Shown here: positions 33,207 to 44,454 of the stretch, one piece after another
How positions within the stretch are numbered: position 1 is the stretch's first letter
Layout: each line of letters begins with the position of its first letter
Assembly (NCBI GenBank): GCA_023362775.1
Contig: JALMGJ010000006.1
Coordinates: 18,849,501-18,913,500, forward strand
Length of the DNA: 64,000 nucleotides
Direction of reading: 5' to 3'
Origin: Charina bottae
Lineage: Eukaryota; Chordata; Lepidosauria; Squamata; Charinaidae
The notes under the pieces: generated by a model
The model's database searches: none
What the model saw: only the letters and a program-made list of their open reading frames with translations
What the model was told of the DNA's origin: nothing
Program-made: the position numbers and the translations under genes

Positions 33207-33319
33207 CAGTGTTTCTCAACCGTGGCAACTTCAAGCCGTGTGGACTTCAACTCCCAGAATTCCCCAGCCAGCCATGAGGAGTCCACACGGCTTGAAGTTG
33301 CCAGGGTTGAGAAACACTG
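33207..33319. mobile_element. hAT-type palindromic MITE (CAGTGTTTCTCAACC family)
   Basis: The 113-bp near-palindrome has the ends CAGTGTTTCTCAACC and GGTTGAGAAACACTG. A perfect 8-bp duplication, TCCTACAC, flanks it (33199-33206 and 33320-33327). The stem ends at a short central loop around 'cagccagccatgagg'. Confidence 0.92.
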
Positions 33320-33327
33320 TCCTACAC

Positions 33328-35186
33328 AAAAGCTGTCCCCCTGTCTTTTACAAAATAAATTGCAGTTTTGGGGAAAACAAAATAATTTGGGAGGGAAGGG
33401 TTTATCTTCTCCCCATGTTCCTGCCTTCCAGTGCTGTGGTCTCACTGAGATTCATACAGATGCATTCAGTTCTCTGCACAAGCTGTTAACTCTTTTTTTA
33501 AAAAAAACAGCAAATGGCTCTTGATTGTATTTCCCATGGCCAGGACTCCTTTGGTCTTTCTGTCTTCTGTGGCTCATAGCAGGCTTTGCATGTGTAATGT
33601 CCCGGCAGGATAAATCTCAGCAACCTTTCGATAAAGGAGCTTGGTGAAGTGGGGTGGGGGAGGGAAAATTGGAGCGCTGCTGTCACTGAGATGAGACATC
33701 ATGCTAGATTGTGTGGTTGGGTTCTCAGATTTCTCCGACAACTTCTTATGAGCAAGACTACCCTTTGTGGTAGCAGTGACACTGCTGTTGAAAAAGCCCC
33801 ATAGAAGGAGCTACTATTGATGGGATTGGGGGCATTTTCAAACAGGTTCTTTGTGCCAGTTTAGAACCAGCTCTAGACTGGTCTCTCAACATTGACTCTA
33901 ATCAGAAAATGAGTTAATTTATCCCTGGAGGTATCTGAAATCACAGCAAAATAGTCTTTTTGTCAGCAGTTTGTCAGCAGTCCATTCTCCCATTGGTGGA
34001 AATTCTTGGCCTCTGCCAACTCCTGGATTCAGATTCAGCAGCCATAATATTATGCTAACCTGCTATTATTTCACGGGTCTTTTAAATGCAACTGAGGAAT
34101 GGTAATGTAATGGCTTTGCAGCTCCCCCTCATAGAAACTGTTCAGGTTTTTTCTCCTATACAACTGATCAAGTAAACTAAAAGGTGTTTTGCACTTGCTT
34201 TTTGGTTGTCTGGATTGGCTCATGGTGTTCTGTACTTTCAGGCAGCATATCATGATTTGCAGAACTGCTTCAAAGTACTGAGAAACAGAATAGGAATGCT
34301 CTTAATTATGTTGAAAACTAGGGAGCCACAAATTACTTAAAAACAAAATACGTGCATAAGAATTTTTCCACCTATAAAAATTTATTTGAAATTATCTTCT
34401 TTGAAATAATTTTGAAATCAACTTTGCTTTTATCAGATTGAATGACTTAGAGGCTTTTAGCACAAGCCATGTTAGGATATGCAAAAGTTCCTTTATTAAT
34501 ACAAGTGAATAGAATCGATGCAAAGAGCATACTAAAAATTTTTGCGCCCAAACATATTTTAAAACCTGCCAGACTCTCAAGCACCCTTCATCTACCCCTC
34601 CCCTCCTGACTCACTTCCCATAACTTTACATGGCCAGCCTTTGATGTTTCCAGATGGATGGCCTTGGAGCCTGGTTCCTCTCTTCCCTCCCTTAACGCCT
34701 GCATGCCGTTCCTATCTCTAATGGTTGCTCCACTGTCTGGCAAGCACTTTAGTTAATTACTACAGCTTCGCACTATCTAGTTACTGCAAATCCCATCTAT
34801 CTAACTAGTTACTACAAATACTACAAATCCCATCTATCTAAAGCAGAATGGCAGGATGGCATCCTGACAACTAGTAGAAAAATGCAGAAGCTTTTCACTA
34901 CCTGGCATTACTTTTGAAGTCATTCAAATTAGTGGCCATTGTTATAATGGATGTATGAATCCCATAATTTAATAGTGCTCTGTGTGATGAAATCCTTCCT
35001 TATTTCTGCTGAAATCTTTTACCTCCAGTTCCTTTGGATGTCCAGCTTTTAATGTCTGAAGAAATGTCTGTCTCTTTTCATTTTCTCCAGAACCATGTAT
35101 GATTTTAAATACCTCTATTTTGCCCATGTGCCTATTTTCTAATCTAAAAAAACTCCAAATATTATAGCCTTTCTTCATAACAGAGT
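33328..35186. other. Unassigned DNA, partly an old repeat
   Basis: No gene supported. The section 34940-35186 and its continuation after 39442 read as one older sequence that was split by the L2-clade insertion. Its wording ('gatgaaatccttccttattt') suggests an ancient interspersed repeat, unnamed here. Confidence 0.4.
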
Positions 35187-35192
35187 AACTCT

Positions 35193-35195
<3 letters not shown>

Positions 35196-35256
<61 letters not shown>
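35196..35256. repeat. AAT/ATT trinucleotide tail, self-complementary
   Basis: About eleven AAT units are followed by about ten ATT units. The run marks the 3' end of the L2-clade insertion and can fold on itself. Confidence 0.93.
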
Positions 35257-35435
35257 TCAATTTATTCCCTGCCCATCTCCCTTGCAAGGGACTCTGGGTG
35301 GGTTACAACAATAGAAAGTTTAAAAACTATACAAAAACAATATCTAAAAACAATATCTAAAATACATCCAATAATAATAATAATAAATTACATAAAATCC
35401 AAGATGGAATGGGGACCGTAGGATGGATCGTATTA

Positions 35436-38400
35436 CTATGGGGCCAGCCAACCCCAGGAGGCACTGCCGCCTCTGTCGTCCCAGGCCCGGCGGCAGAGCC
35501 AGTTCTTAAGGGCCTTCCGAAAGGCCAGGAGTGAAGGGGCCAGTCTCAGCTCCGGGGGCAAGATATTCCATAAGGTGGGCGCTATCGCAGAGAAGGCACG
35601 TCTCCTGGACCCCGCTAGATGGAATTCTCTTGTTGAGGGGGTCCGAAGCATGCCCTCTCTGCATGCACGGGTGGGGCGGGCCGACGTTATCGGGACGAGA
35701 CGGTCCCTCAGGTACCCTGGCCCTATGCCATATAGGGCTTTAAAGGTAATCACCAACACCTTGAATTGGACCCGGAAGCAAACTGGTAGCCAATGCAGCT
35801 CGTGTAGCAGAGGTGTTACATGTGCCGATCTCATGGCACCCATAACTGCTCGCGCCGCGGCATTCTGCACCAGCTGAAGCTTCCGGATACTCTTCAGGGG
35901 TAGCCCCATGTAGAGCGCATTACAGTAATCTATATGGGAGATGACAAGGACGTGAGTGACTGTTCGGAGGGCCTCCCGATCCAGGAAAGGGCGTAACTGG
36001 CGCACCACACGAAGTTGTGCAAAGGCCCTCCTGGCCGTGACTGCCACCTGCTCTTCGAGCAGGAGTCGCGAGTCCAGGAGGACCCCCAGATTCCGCACTG
36101 GATCCAAGCGAGGTAGTGCCACCCCACCCAGAATCAAAGATGACAACTTCCCGGATCTAGGGGGGCCATCAATCCACAGCCACTCTGTCTTACCAGGGTT
36201 CAGTTGAAGCCTGTTGTTCCCCATCCAGAGCCCCACAGCCTCCAGACACTGAGATAAGGCATCGACCACATCACCTACTTCACCCGGGATGGAGATGTAT
36301 AACTGGGTATCATCAGCATATTGGTGATACCTCATCCCGTGGTGACGGATGATCTCGCCCAGCGGCTTCATGTAGATGTTGAACAGGAGAGGAGAGAGAA
36401 CCGACCCCTGCGGCACCCCACAAGTCAGGGGACGCGGGTCAGCCCTCTCCTCCCCTATCAACACCGACTGGGAATGGCCCCGGAGGAAGGAGGTGAACCA
36501 GCGCAAAACTACGCCGCCCACCCCCAACTCCCTGAGCCGTCCCAAAAGTATACCGTGGTCGATGGTATCGAAAGCCGCTGAGAGATCTAAGAGAGCTAGG
36601 ATGGACGCACTCCCTCCATCCCGCTCTCGCCAGAGATCATCGATAAGCACGACCAATGCGGTCTCCGTCCCATATCCCAGCCTGAAACCTGACTGGAAGG
36701 GGTCTAGATAATCCGTTTCCTCCAGAATCCTCTGGAGTTGCCACGCCACCACCTTCTCAACCACCTTTCCCAAAAAGGGAAGGTGGGAGACTGGGCGAAA
36801 GTTGCCCAGGATGGTAGGGTCCAGGGATGGCTTCTTGAGGAGGGGGTGCACCAGCGCCTCCTTAAAGGCCTCCGGGAACACCCCCTCACTCAAGGACAAA
36901 TTAATCATCGCCTGGACCCATCCACATGTCACCTCACTGGCCGATTTCACCAGCCAGGAGGGACAAAGGTCAAGCTGGCATGTGGTGGCGTTCACAGTCC
37001 GGAGGATCCTGTCTACTTCCTCAGGCGCAACAGGATCAAACTGTTCCCAGATAACATGGTAAGTACGAGCCCCTGGCATCTCCATAGATCCTGTCTCACG
37101 CTTGGAGTCCAACTTTGAATGAATCTGAGCGATTTTATCCTGCAGATGCTCAGAAAACTCTTCCGATCGGCCCTGTAGGTGGGTCTCCCTCTGCTCCCGA
37201 CCCAACAGTGATCTTGTAATTTTAAAAAGGGCCATTGGGCGGCATTCTGTGGACGCAATAAGAGCAGAGAAATATTCACGTTTCGCCGCTCTTACCGCCA
37301 CAAGGTAGGCCTTAACTGCGGCTCTAGATTGTGTTCGGTCAGATTCAGTCTTCGTCTTTCTCCAGCGGCGCTCTAGACGTCTCTTAACCCTCTTCAAGGC
37401 CCTTAACTCTTCGGTAAGCCACGGAGAGCGGCGGGCCAAGCAGGGCCGGAGAGGTCGCATAGGCGCGATCTTGTCCAGGGCTCCGGCCGCGGCCCTATTC
37501 CAGGCCGCGGCCAGGAGCTCGACTGGACCATGAAGCAAGTCCTTGGGAATAACCCCCAGCTCCTTCTGAAACCTCACTGGGTCCATCAGTCGCCGGGGGC
37601 GGACCAGTCAAATAGGTCCCGCCTCCCTGCGGAGTGGGGCAGCACAAGAGAGTCTAACGGTTACCAGGGCGTGGTCTGACCATGACAATGGGGAAAGATG
37701 TAACTCTCCCCTCAGATCACATTGCCACTGCTCAGACAAGAAAACTAAGTCCGGGGTGAGACCACTGTCCCGAGTCGGGTCACGAATAATCTGAGACAGG
37801 CCCATAGCTGCCATGGTAGCTATGAACTCCCAAGCCGCCTCCGAGTCCCATCCCAGAGATGGCAGATTGAAGTCCCCCAGAACCATAAGTCTGGGGAACT
37901 CCACTGCCAACCCCGAGACAGCCTCGAGCAGCTCAGGCAGAGAGGTTGCTACGCAGCAGGGAGGCTGGTACAGCAGCAACACTCCCAACTGTTCTCGTGA
38001 ACCCAACTTGAAAAACAGGGTCTCACACCTGGCCACTTGTGGAGCAGCACCCCTGAAAGCCACAAGAGACTCTCGGATGACCACTGCCACCCCTCCTCCC
38101 CTGCCCCGGTGTCTCGGCTAATGCCAGACCTGAAACCCGGCTGGGCACATTTCCAAGAGGGCCACTCCCCCCTCTGGTGCCAGCCAGGTCTCGGTAATAC
38201 ACACCAGGTCGGCCCCCTCATCCGTGATCAAGTCACTTATAAGGGGGGCTTTGTTGTTCACCGACCTGGTGTTCAACAGCAGCAGTTGGAGACCGGAGCC
38301 CACGAGGATCTGCTTACCAGGGCCTGGGTGTGAACACGGGGGGCCGGAACGCACCACCGGTAACAAACACCGGGGGCGCCTTCCCCAAAGATGGCTTGCC

Positions 38401-38762
38401 TTCCGGTTCCCATCATACCGTCCCCTGCCCGTCATCACCCGAATCAAATGGCCCGCCATATAGCCCCCAGAGATTCCCGGTTCTGACCCAGTAGCCTCCA
38501 CTCCCAGGCCTCCGGAATTCTTAGGCTTAATTAAGAGTCCCTTATCCCAACCATCCATCATGCACTCCCACACACTCTTGGGCAGTGGTAAGACCCCCCA
38601 GTGCACCAGCTCTCGCTCTCGGCACTGGTAGGGTCTAGCACCATCCCACTCACACCCTGCACCTCTCCCCCAACTTCTCTCACTGGTCGGGGAGAGGTAC
38701 CAACACTCACCACAATCACTCCTGCCCCACCTGATTCTCACCCAGGGGGTGCTCTTCCACAC
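35436..38762 (-). pseudogene. L2-clade ORF2: APE endonuclease plus reverse transcriptase, two nonsense codons
   Basis: The whole stretch stays in one minus-strand frame of about 1108 codons. It is interrupted only by a TAG at 38118-38120 and a TGA at 37608-37610, with no frameshift. The upstream part holds an APE-type endonuclease: LNTRSVNNKAPLI and a catalytic ITETW near 38200, then GDFNLPSLGW near 37870 and SWSDHALV near 37675. Downstream of the second stop, a 716-codon open section carries reverse transcriptase: LDLSAAFDTIDH, GVPQGSVLSPLLFN and the catalytic QYADDTQ (ADD at residues 424-426 of that section). The C-terminal end has LQLVQNAAAR and a terminal LWNILPPELR. These motifs fit L2 better than CR1 or RTE, but I did not test this by alignment. 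Both stops fit C-to-T changes (CAG to TAG, CGA to TGA). Confidence 0.85.
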
Positions 38763-39442
38763 TCATACACTCTTACCCCCCCTCCCTTGTCTCTCACCCG
38801 GGGGGGGGGGTCCACATTCACACCAAGGGACTCCTCCAAGTTCTCTGCCGCCTTAGCTCAATGGTGTTAGTCCGAGCAATTGTTATTATTCTTATGCCCT
38901 GGTCAACAGGGCTATCGGTCCGGCCTCCGTCCCATCCGCGTCTTCCAGGGCTGCCGGGTTCGCCACCAGTTCCAAACAGCTCCCACATCAGGAGCCTCCG
39001 GGCCCTCTCAGAAAGTGGCCCGGGAAAAAGACCAGATAGTCTGTAGCGGGGGGCTGCCTCGTCCGTCTCCCACTCCACTCCGTAGCCTCTGGCAGCCCTT
39101 GATAGTCTCCGGAAGCTCCGAGGGCTTCGCTGCATCCGCTGGACTCCCTTCTGAGCCGTCCCGCGTCTGCTAGGCCCCCACCAACTCCACCGGCCTAGCT
39201 CACCTCCGACGGCCTCCAGGCTCCAGCGGTCGATTTTGGCGGCTTCCAGAAGCCTCTAGCAGCTCTCAGAAGTCACCAGCCCCCGCAAGCCCCGCTGGTC
39301 CAACTCGAAGCTTCGCATTCAGAGTCTTCCGACCTTTAGTGGACTCCAGTTCTTGCTAGTCCCGCCGGTCTAGGTCGCACCCGACAGCCCCTTGCAGACC
39401 TCGGCAGCCTACAGCTGTCTCTGGCAACTCCGGCAACTCTTA

Positions 39443-40307
39443 ATCATTTTATTGCCACTTTCTGTATTTTTCAAACTCCACAATATTCTTTCTGAGGCGT
39501 GATCAGACCACTTATTTTAGGAATTTTAATCTGCTCAGAAATAGGATGTCAGAATCCATGTGGCTGTCATGGGACATTAAAAACCAGCAGTTTAGACTCT
39601 TTTGTTCATTCCACTAACAGCTTGATTAGAATTGCGGGTAGCTACATATGCAGAATTGTTTTTTGTGTGTTTGTGTACAACTGAAGGCTTTTTTTACCAA
39701 GACCCTTTGCTCTTCCTTGAACAGAGAACAAAAGATACATTCACTCTCCAGCTTCTTTGAATGCATTTGAGTTATTTTTAAAGATGCGTCAGCTTATGTG
39801 TTTGCAGCAGCAAGACCGAACATCAATGGAAGCTGAACTGACTCAGGCTGGTAAAAAGCCATGTTGCTTTGGGATAGATGTTGGGCTCAGAGCAGTGCAT
39901 GTGAAAGAGAGAGAGAAAGTACAGTACAGGTAGAAGTTATAGAGGTTTACAACTTCTGTGCTGAGAATGATATTTTCTTTTCAGCTGTTACTAACCCCAG
40001 GCTTACTGTGATAACATTATTCTTTTAAGAGGGAGGTCACTGACCTACTGCCCCAGGCCTGTATGGCTCCATTTCCAGCCTTCTAAGTTTCCTACAAGTT
40101 TTGTTCTGCTGGTTGGAGGAAGGACAAAATAACTTGAAATAAAATAAAATAATAGTCTAAAAAGCAAACCCTTAAAAAAAATAACCCACTCCACTCCTCC
40201 CTATAAATAAAGAAAAAAGAATAAAGAGAATATCATCAATGCAACTGATGTGAAACAAAACTCCAACCTTGTATCAACTCTGCAGAGAGCAGTCTTTGTC
40301 CCCAACT

Positions 40308-40308
<1 letters not shown>
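39443..40308. other. Unassigned DNA
   Basis: No gene supported. The left part continues the old sequence split by the L2-clade insertion. Confidence 0.4.

Positions 40309-40309
<1 letters not shown>

Positions 40310-40340
<31 letters not shown>
40310..40340. repeat. CA dinucleotide microsatellite
   Basis: An uninterrupted run of about 15 CA units. Confidence 0.95.
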
Positions 40341-40344
<4 letters not shown>

Positions 40345-40673
40345 TGCACACACAAAGCCTTGTATGCAGTCGCTGGCCACCAAAGATTTACCCACCTCTG
40401 ATCTAGGATAATGTTATCTATTCTATTATGGGATAGCGGTGAAGGTATTGGCTAGAAGGGGGTTGCCCAGATTCTTGTCCACCCTCAGTCATTGTAATGG
40501 TCTGTGGGAATGACCTTGGGGGATGAGGGGAAGAGAGGCTGCCTAGGGAACGATCAGATAAGAGAGGGCATAGCCCAAAGCTGCATAATGGGCAGAGAAA
40601 GAAACTCAGAAAGGAACCTCCCTAACTTATCAGGCTGTAAAAGAGACTGAGGGACATCTGTCCCCAACTAAAA

Positions 40674-41230
40674 GCCAGTTTGGTCTAGTGGTTAAGGCAA
40701 CAGGCTAGAAACCAGGAGCCTGAGAGTTCTAGTCCCGCCTTAGGCATGAAAGCCGGCTGGGTGACCCTGGGCCAGTCACTCTCTCTCAGCCCTAGGAAGG
40801 AGCCAATGGCAAACCAGGAGACTGAGAGTTCTAGTCCCGCCTTAGGCATGAAAGCCGGCTGGGTGACCCTGGGCCAGTCACTCTCTCTCAGCCCTAGGAA
40901 GGAGCCAATGGCAAACCAGGAGACTGAGAGTTCTAGTCCCGCCTTAGGCATGAAAGCCGGCTGGGTGACCTTGGGCCAGTCACTCTCTCTCAGCCCTAGG
41001 AAGGAGCCAATGGCAAACCAGGAGCCTGAGAGTTCTAGTCCCGCCTTAGGCATGAAAGCCGGCTGGGTGACCTTGGGCCAGTCACTCTCTCTCAGCCCAA
41101 CTCACCTCACAGGGTGGTTGTTGTGGGGAAAAGAGGAGGAGGAAGGAGTATTAGGTATGTTCGCCGCCTTGAGTTATTTATAAAAATAATAAAGGCGGGA
41201 TAAAAAATATTTTAAAAATAAAAATAAAAC
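40674..41230 (+). mobile_element. Tetrameric tRNA-derived SINE (type B)
   Basis: The tRNA-like head ('ggtctagtggttaaggcaac') is followed by a 102-bp segment occurring in four tandem versions. The three internal junctions all fall at AAACCA (40811-40816, 40913-40918 and 41015-41020). The last version runs into the type B tail ('gccgccttgagttatttat' and an A-rich end). Because 102 is divisible by three, the array produces a repeated 34-residue open frame on both strands, which is not a gene. The repeat units differ by only a few bases, so the amplification is recent or homogenised. Confidence 0.85.
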
Positions 41231-41289
41231 TTTTACTTTCTCACTTGCAAGATTCTGTTAATGTAGCCTTACAATAAAGTAGAATTAGC

Positions 41290-41481
41290 TCATCTGGTTG
41301 TGTTTCTTGTCTGGTCTACCTGGGAAGGCTGACAGCCATGGAAGCTCATCAGGTGTCTTTGGGTCAGTTGTTCTCTCTCCTTTAGCCCAATGTACTTAAC
41401 AGGGTTGTTGTTAGGGAAAAGAGGAGGCGGGGATACTAAGTATGCCAATTTGAGCGTGTGTGTGTGTGTGTGTGTGTGTGT
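41290..41481 (+). mobile_element. Decayed type B SINE with TG microsatellite end
   Basis: The segment 'tgtctttgggtcagttgttc' followed by 'cagggttgttgttaggg' matches the body of the type B SINEs. A TG run (about 41454-41481) replaces the usual tail end. The head is badly decayed. Confidence 0.55.
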
Positions 41482-41914
41482 AATTATTATTTAGAAAGGC
41501 TTTGTTCCAATGTTTTGAATGTACTTGAATAATTAAGTTAGGAAACTTCCAGATTTCTATGCTGTGGCAAAAGTATAAGAAGGTCTTAACTAAATCTGAA
41601 ATATTCCATATTCAAGATTAATTTGGTTAATTCAATAAATCGTTACTCATTCTGGGTTAGCATTCTGTGTGAATGCAGCCTATCTTTTAAAAGGTGTCTT
41701 TAAAAAGGCACTTTCATCCCTGGAAAATTATTAAGGCTGCAATCTGTCCCCAATCTCCACCTTCCATCATTCTTAGCCAGTGGTTTGTCATCCCATTTAT
41801 CCCAAGAACAGCAGGCGGAGGGACTCAAAGTGAGTCCTGTTGAGTTCCACAGGACTAATACAGTATCTGAATGGAATTACAGAAGATGGGGTGGACTTTT
41901 TCAGTCCTCTAGAG

Positions 41915-42020
41915 TAGTGTTTTTCACCCTTGGCAACTTTAAGTGGACTTCAGCTCTCAGAATTGAATTCTGGGAGTTGAAGTCCACATATCTTAAAGTT
42001 GCTAAGGTTGAGAAACACTG
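41915..42020. mobile_element. hAT-type palindromic MITE (CAGTGTTTCTCAACC family)
   Basis: The ends TAGTGTTTTTCACCC and GGTTGAGAAACACTG flank a palindrome. The 8-bp flanks CTCTAGAG (41907-41914) and TTCTAGAG (42021-42028) match at seven of eight bases, consistent with an older hAT-type insertion. Confidence 0.82.
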
Positions 42021-42028
42021 TTCTAGAG

Positions 42029-42098
42029 GTATTGGGACTGCAGCTCCCAGAATTCCCCAAGAAGCATAGGGAATTCTGGGAGTCACAGCCCCAATACA
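42029..42098. mobile_element. Second palindromic element adjoining the MITE
   Basis: The arms GTATTGGGACTGCAGCTCCC and 'gggagtcacagccccaatac' are inverted and surround AATTCCC/GGGAATT. It shares the central 'cccagaattcc' core with the CAGTGTTT family but has different ends, so it is either a related family or a rearranged copy. A decayed relative is at about 48482-48560. Confidence 0.5.
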
Positions 42099-42109
42099 TC
42101 TGAAAGGCA

Positions 42110-42760
42110 CCATATTAGGGAAGGCGCCAATCTGGTCAGTGCTGGTCAGCCGTTTGTGGTTTGTGACAATGAAGGTTATCCTGGAAATATTTCTAGTGTT
42201 CTTTGGGACTCTGCTATTTTTTTTTTTGCTCAGGATTTCCCTAGATATGAATTACTCCATCAACAGTGGGGCTCATCCCTTGCTGACTAGGAACGGAAGC
42301 CACAGCTGATTCCTAAGTTGTCAGAAATGGGCAATATTAAGAGGAAACTGGCATTCAAAGGAAAGGAGAGGTAAACAAATGCAAACAAAGCTCTCCAGAA
42401 ACAGGGAAGGATTGCTCCCCAGCCTTTCCAAATAAACCAAGGCAGATTTTCATGTTTGGACCACGTGGCACCAGCTGCTCAGCAGCTGTCACACATAATT
42501 CAAGTGAATGGAAGCTGTGCAACAACTGAGCACCACTGCGATCTTCCCCTGTGGCGTAGGGGAGCAAGCAGCTGAAGCCTCTAAATAAATTCGTGGAGGT
42601 CTTTGTGAGATGACCTGCTGTTGTTCACACTGAAGATGTTTGCAGTACTGCAGTGCTTGCTGGCAGAGGATGATGGATGCTGTGACCACATACATCTTGA
42701 GGGCCCTAGGGTTATTTATTTCATTTATTTGTTTGTTTATTAAATTGATTTATATAACCA
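42110..42760. other. Unassigned DNA
   Basis: No gene or clear repeat. Confidence 0.4.
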
Positions 42761-42762
42761 AG

Positions 42763-42985
42763 ATCCAGTCTGTGTAATGGCTAAGGTGCTGGACCAGAAA
42801 GCAGGAGACCGTGAGTTCTAGTCATCTCTTAGCCAGGTGGGTGACTTTGGGCAGGTCCCTCTTTCTCAGACCAACCCACCTTATAGAGTTGTTGTTGTGG
42901 GGAAAATAGGAGGTGGGAGCATTAGGTATGGATGCCACCTTGAGTTGACCAAAAATAAAGATGGGATAAAAATCAAACGAACAAA
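42763..42985 (+). mobile_element. tRNA-derived SINE (type B), single unit
   Basis: The head 'agtctgtgtaatggctaagg', the body 'tgggtgactttgggcagg' and the tail 'gccaccttgagttgacc' are in the same order as in the 40674 copy. This copy is monomeric and more diverged. Confidence 0.75.
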
Positions 42986-42989
42986 CTGC

Positions 42990-43742
42990 CCAATCAACGT
43001 GTAACTCAGGGCAGCGTTACATAAGTAAAAAGGAGAAATAGCAATCCAGAAAAGATCTTAAAATATAATAAAACAGATTACATCAGAGGCAACTTCAAAC
43101 AACCTCAGACAATTGAAAAGAGTCAAGATGGGCATTTTGAGGTGGAGGAAAACTCAGCTAAGGAACGTATGCTTGATCTCAGCTCTCACGGAAGTGAATC
43201 TGCGTGAAATTGGATGCAGAAAATTCCATCTAGACCATCATGCTTTACCTCAATGGCATTTGGTCAGGAGAAATGCCCCACTGTTGCTGACCTACAACTC
43301 CCAACAGCCTCACCAGAATGGCCGACGGTGAGAGATGGTTTTTTGTAGGTTGGCAACAATGAGAGAGCCACAGATTCTTCGCTTTGCTTTAAAAATGGCC
43401 TTTTAAAAATCCATGAATGTCAGTCCGCCGTGAAATAGGAATGGGTATTTTGAAATGGAATTCAGCTCTGCATCTGTAAAGTTCAGAATTATTAAGCTGT
43501 CATTGGCAAGTAATCATGAAATTGCAGAACCAGAATCTGGTTTCTCAGTTAGTGACAATTTCATTGACCATTATAATTTATGTGGCCATGACACTATTGG
43601 TAATCCAAGATTTTAACACTTTTACTGAGGACATTTCCAAAGTTTAACTCCTCAGATGCTTTATGTGAAATTTTAGTGTCTGGGCTGTTTTCTGTTTTCA
43701 CCTTGGCATAGCCCACTGTTTCCCCTCACCTTGCCTCCTTTC
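42990..43742. other. Unassigned DNA
   Basis: No gene supported. A short decayed inverted repeat around 43270-43370 ('ctacaactcccaacagcctc') resembles the palindromic elements. Confidence 0.4.
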
Positions 43743-43743
43743 T

Positions 43744-44450
43744 TTTTCTTTTTTGGGGTGCCTTTGAGTCAATACTGACTCCTGGCGACTGCCTGGACAA
43801 GTCCCTGCAATTTTCTTGGCAAGATTTCAGAAGTGGTTTGCCATTGCTTCCTTCCTAGGGCTGGGAGAGAGGGACTGGCCCAAGGTCACACAGCTGGTTT
43901 CGTGCCTAAGGCAGGACTAGAATTCATGGTCTCCCAGTTTCTAGCCTGATGCCTTAACCACTACAGGTAGTCCTTGCTTAACAACCATATGTTTAGTGAC
44001 AGTTCGGACTTACAATAGCACTGAAAAAACTGACTTACAACTGGTCCTCACACTTACGACCGCCGCAGCATCCCCGCAGTCACAATTTGAGCTCTTGGCA
44101 ACTGGTTCCCATTTATGGCCATCGCAGCATCCCGTGGTCACATGATAACACCATTTGTGACCTTCCCAGCCAGCTTCTGGCAAGCAAAATCAATGGGGAA
44201 ACTGCATGAACTCCCCCGTTTGGGGGAGATGGGCGGCCATATAAATTTAAATAAATAATAAATAAATAAATAATTTGCTTAACAACCACATGGTTCGCTT
44301 AATGCCCGCAGTGATTCGCTTAATGACTGCTGCAAACAAGGTCGTAAAATCAAGTTGGATTCGCTTAATGACTGCTTCGCTTAGCAACCAAAATTCCAGA
44401 TCCAATTGTGGTCATTAAGCAATGACTACCTATACACCAAACTGGCTCTC
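43744..44450 (-). mobile_element. tRNA-derived SINE (type A), split by a mariner-like MITE
   Basis: On the minus strand, the tail ('gactcctggcgactgcctgg') and body (43744-43963) are followed by the mariner-like insertion. The last bases of the tRNA-like head lie at 44433-44450 ('tacaccaaactggctctc'). Joining across the insertion with one TA restores the head found in other copies. Confidence 0.75.
43964..44432. mobile_element. Mariner-like MITE with TA target duplication
   Basis: The ends CAGGTAGTCCTTGCTTAAC and 'cattaagcaatgactacct' are inverted repeats, and TA dinucleotides flank the element. TA duplication is characteristic of the Tc1/mariner superfamily. A second copy is at 45767. The interior carries a foreign A-rich piece at about 44217-44275 ('gggagatgggcggccatata') resembling an L2-type 3' end. 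It is non-coding. Confidence 0.75.
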
Positions 44451-44454
44451 TGCC

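Larger units (their letters stand above)
35195..39434 (-). mobile_element. Full-length-looking L2-clade LINE with target duplication
   Basis: The 4.24-kb element is on the minus strand. At its 3' end (left) is an AAT/ATT repeat tail (about 35196-35256), preceded in element order by a 3' UTR shared with the fragment at 7905. At its 5' end (right) is a GC- and CpG-rich leader of roughly 0.65 kb. An 8-bp direct repeat, AACTCTTA, flanks it (35187-35194 and 39435-39442). Between these lies an endonuclease-reverse transcriptase frame. The flanking duplication and the CpG-rich leader argue that it is not 5'-truncated, which is rare for LINEs. Confidence 0.85.

Noticed and set aside
40746..41183. Open frame with a 34-residue repeat, suggesting a repetitive protein
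   Set aside because: It is produced by the 102-bp SINE unit (a multiple of three) repeating in tandem; the matching minus-strand frame confirms the artefact.
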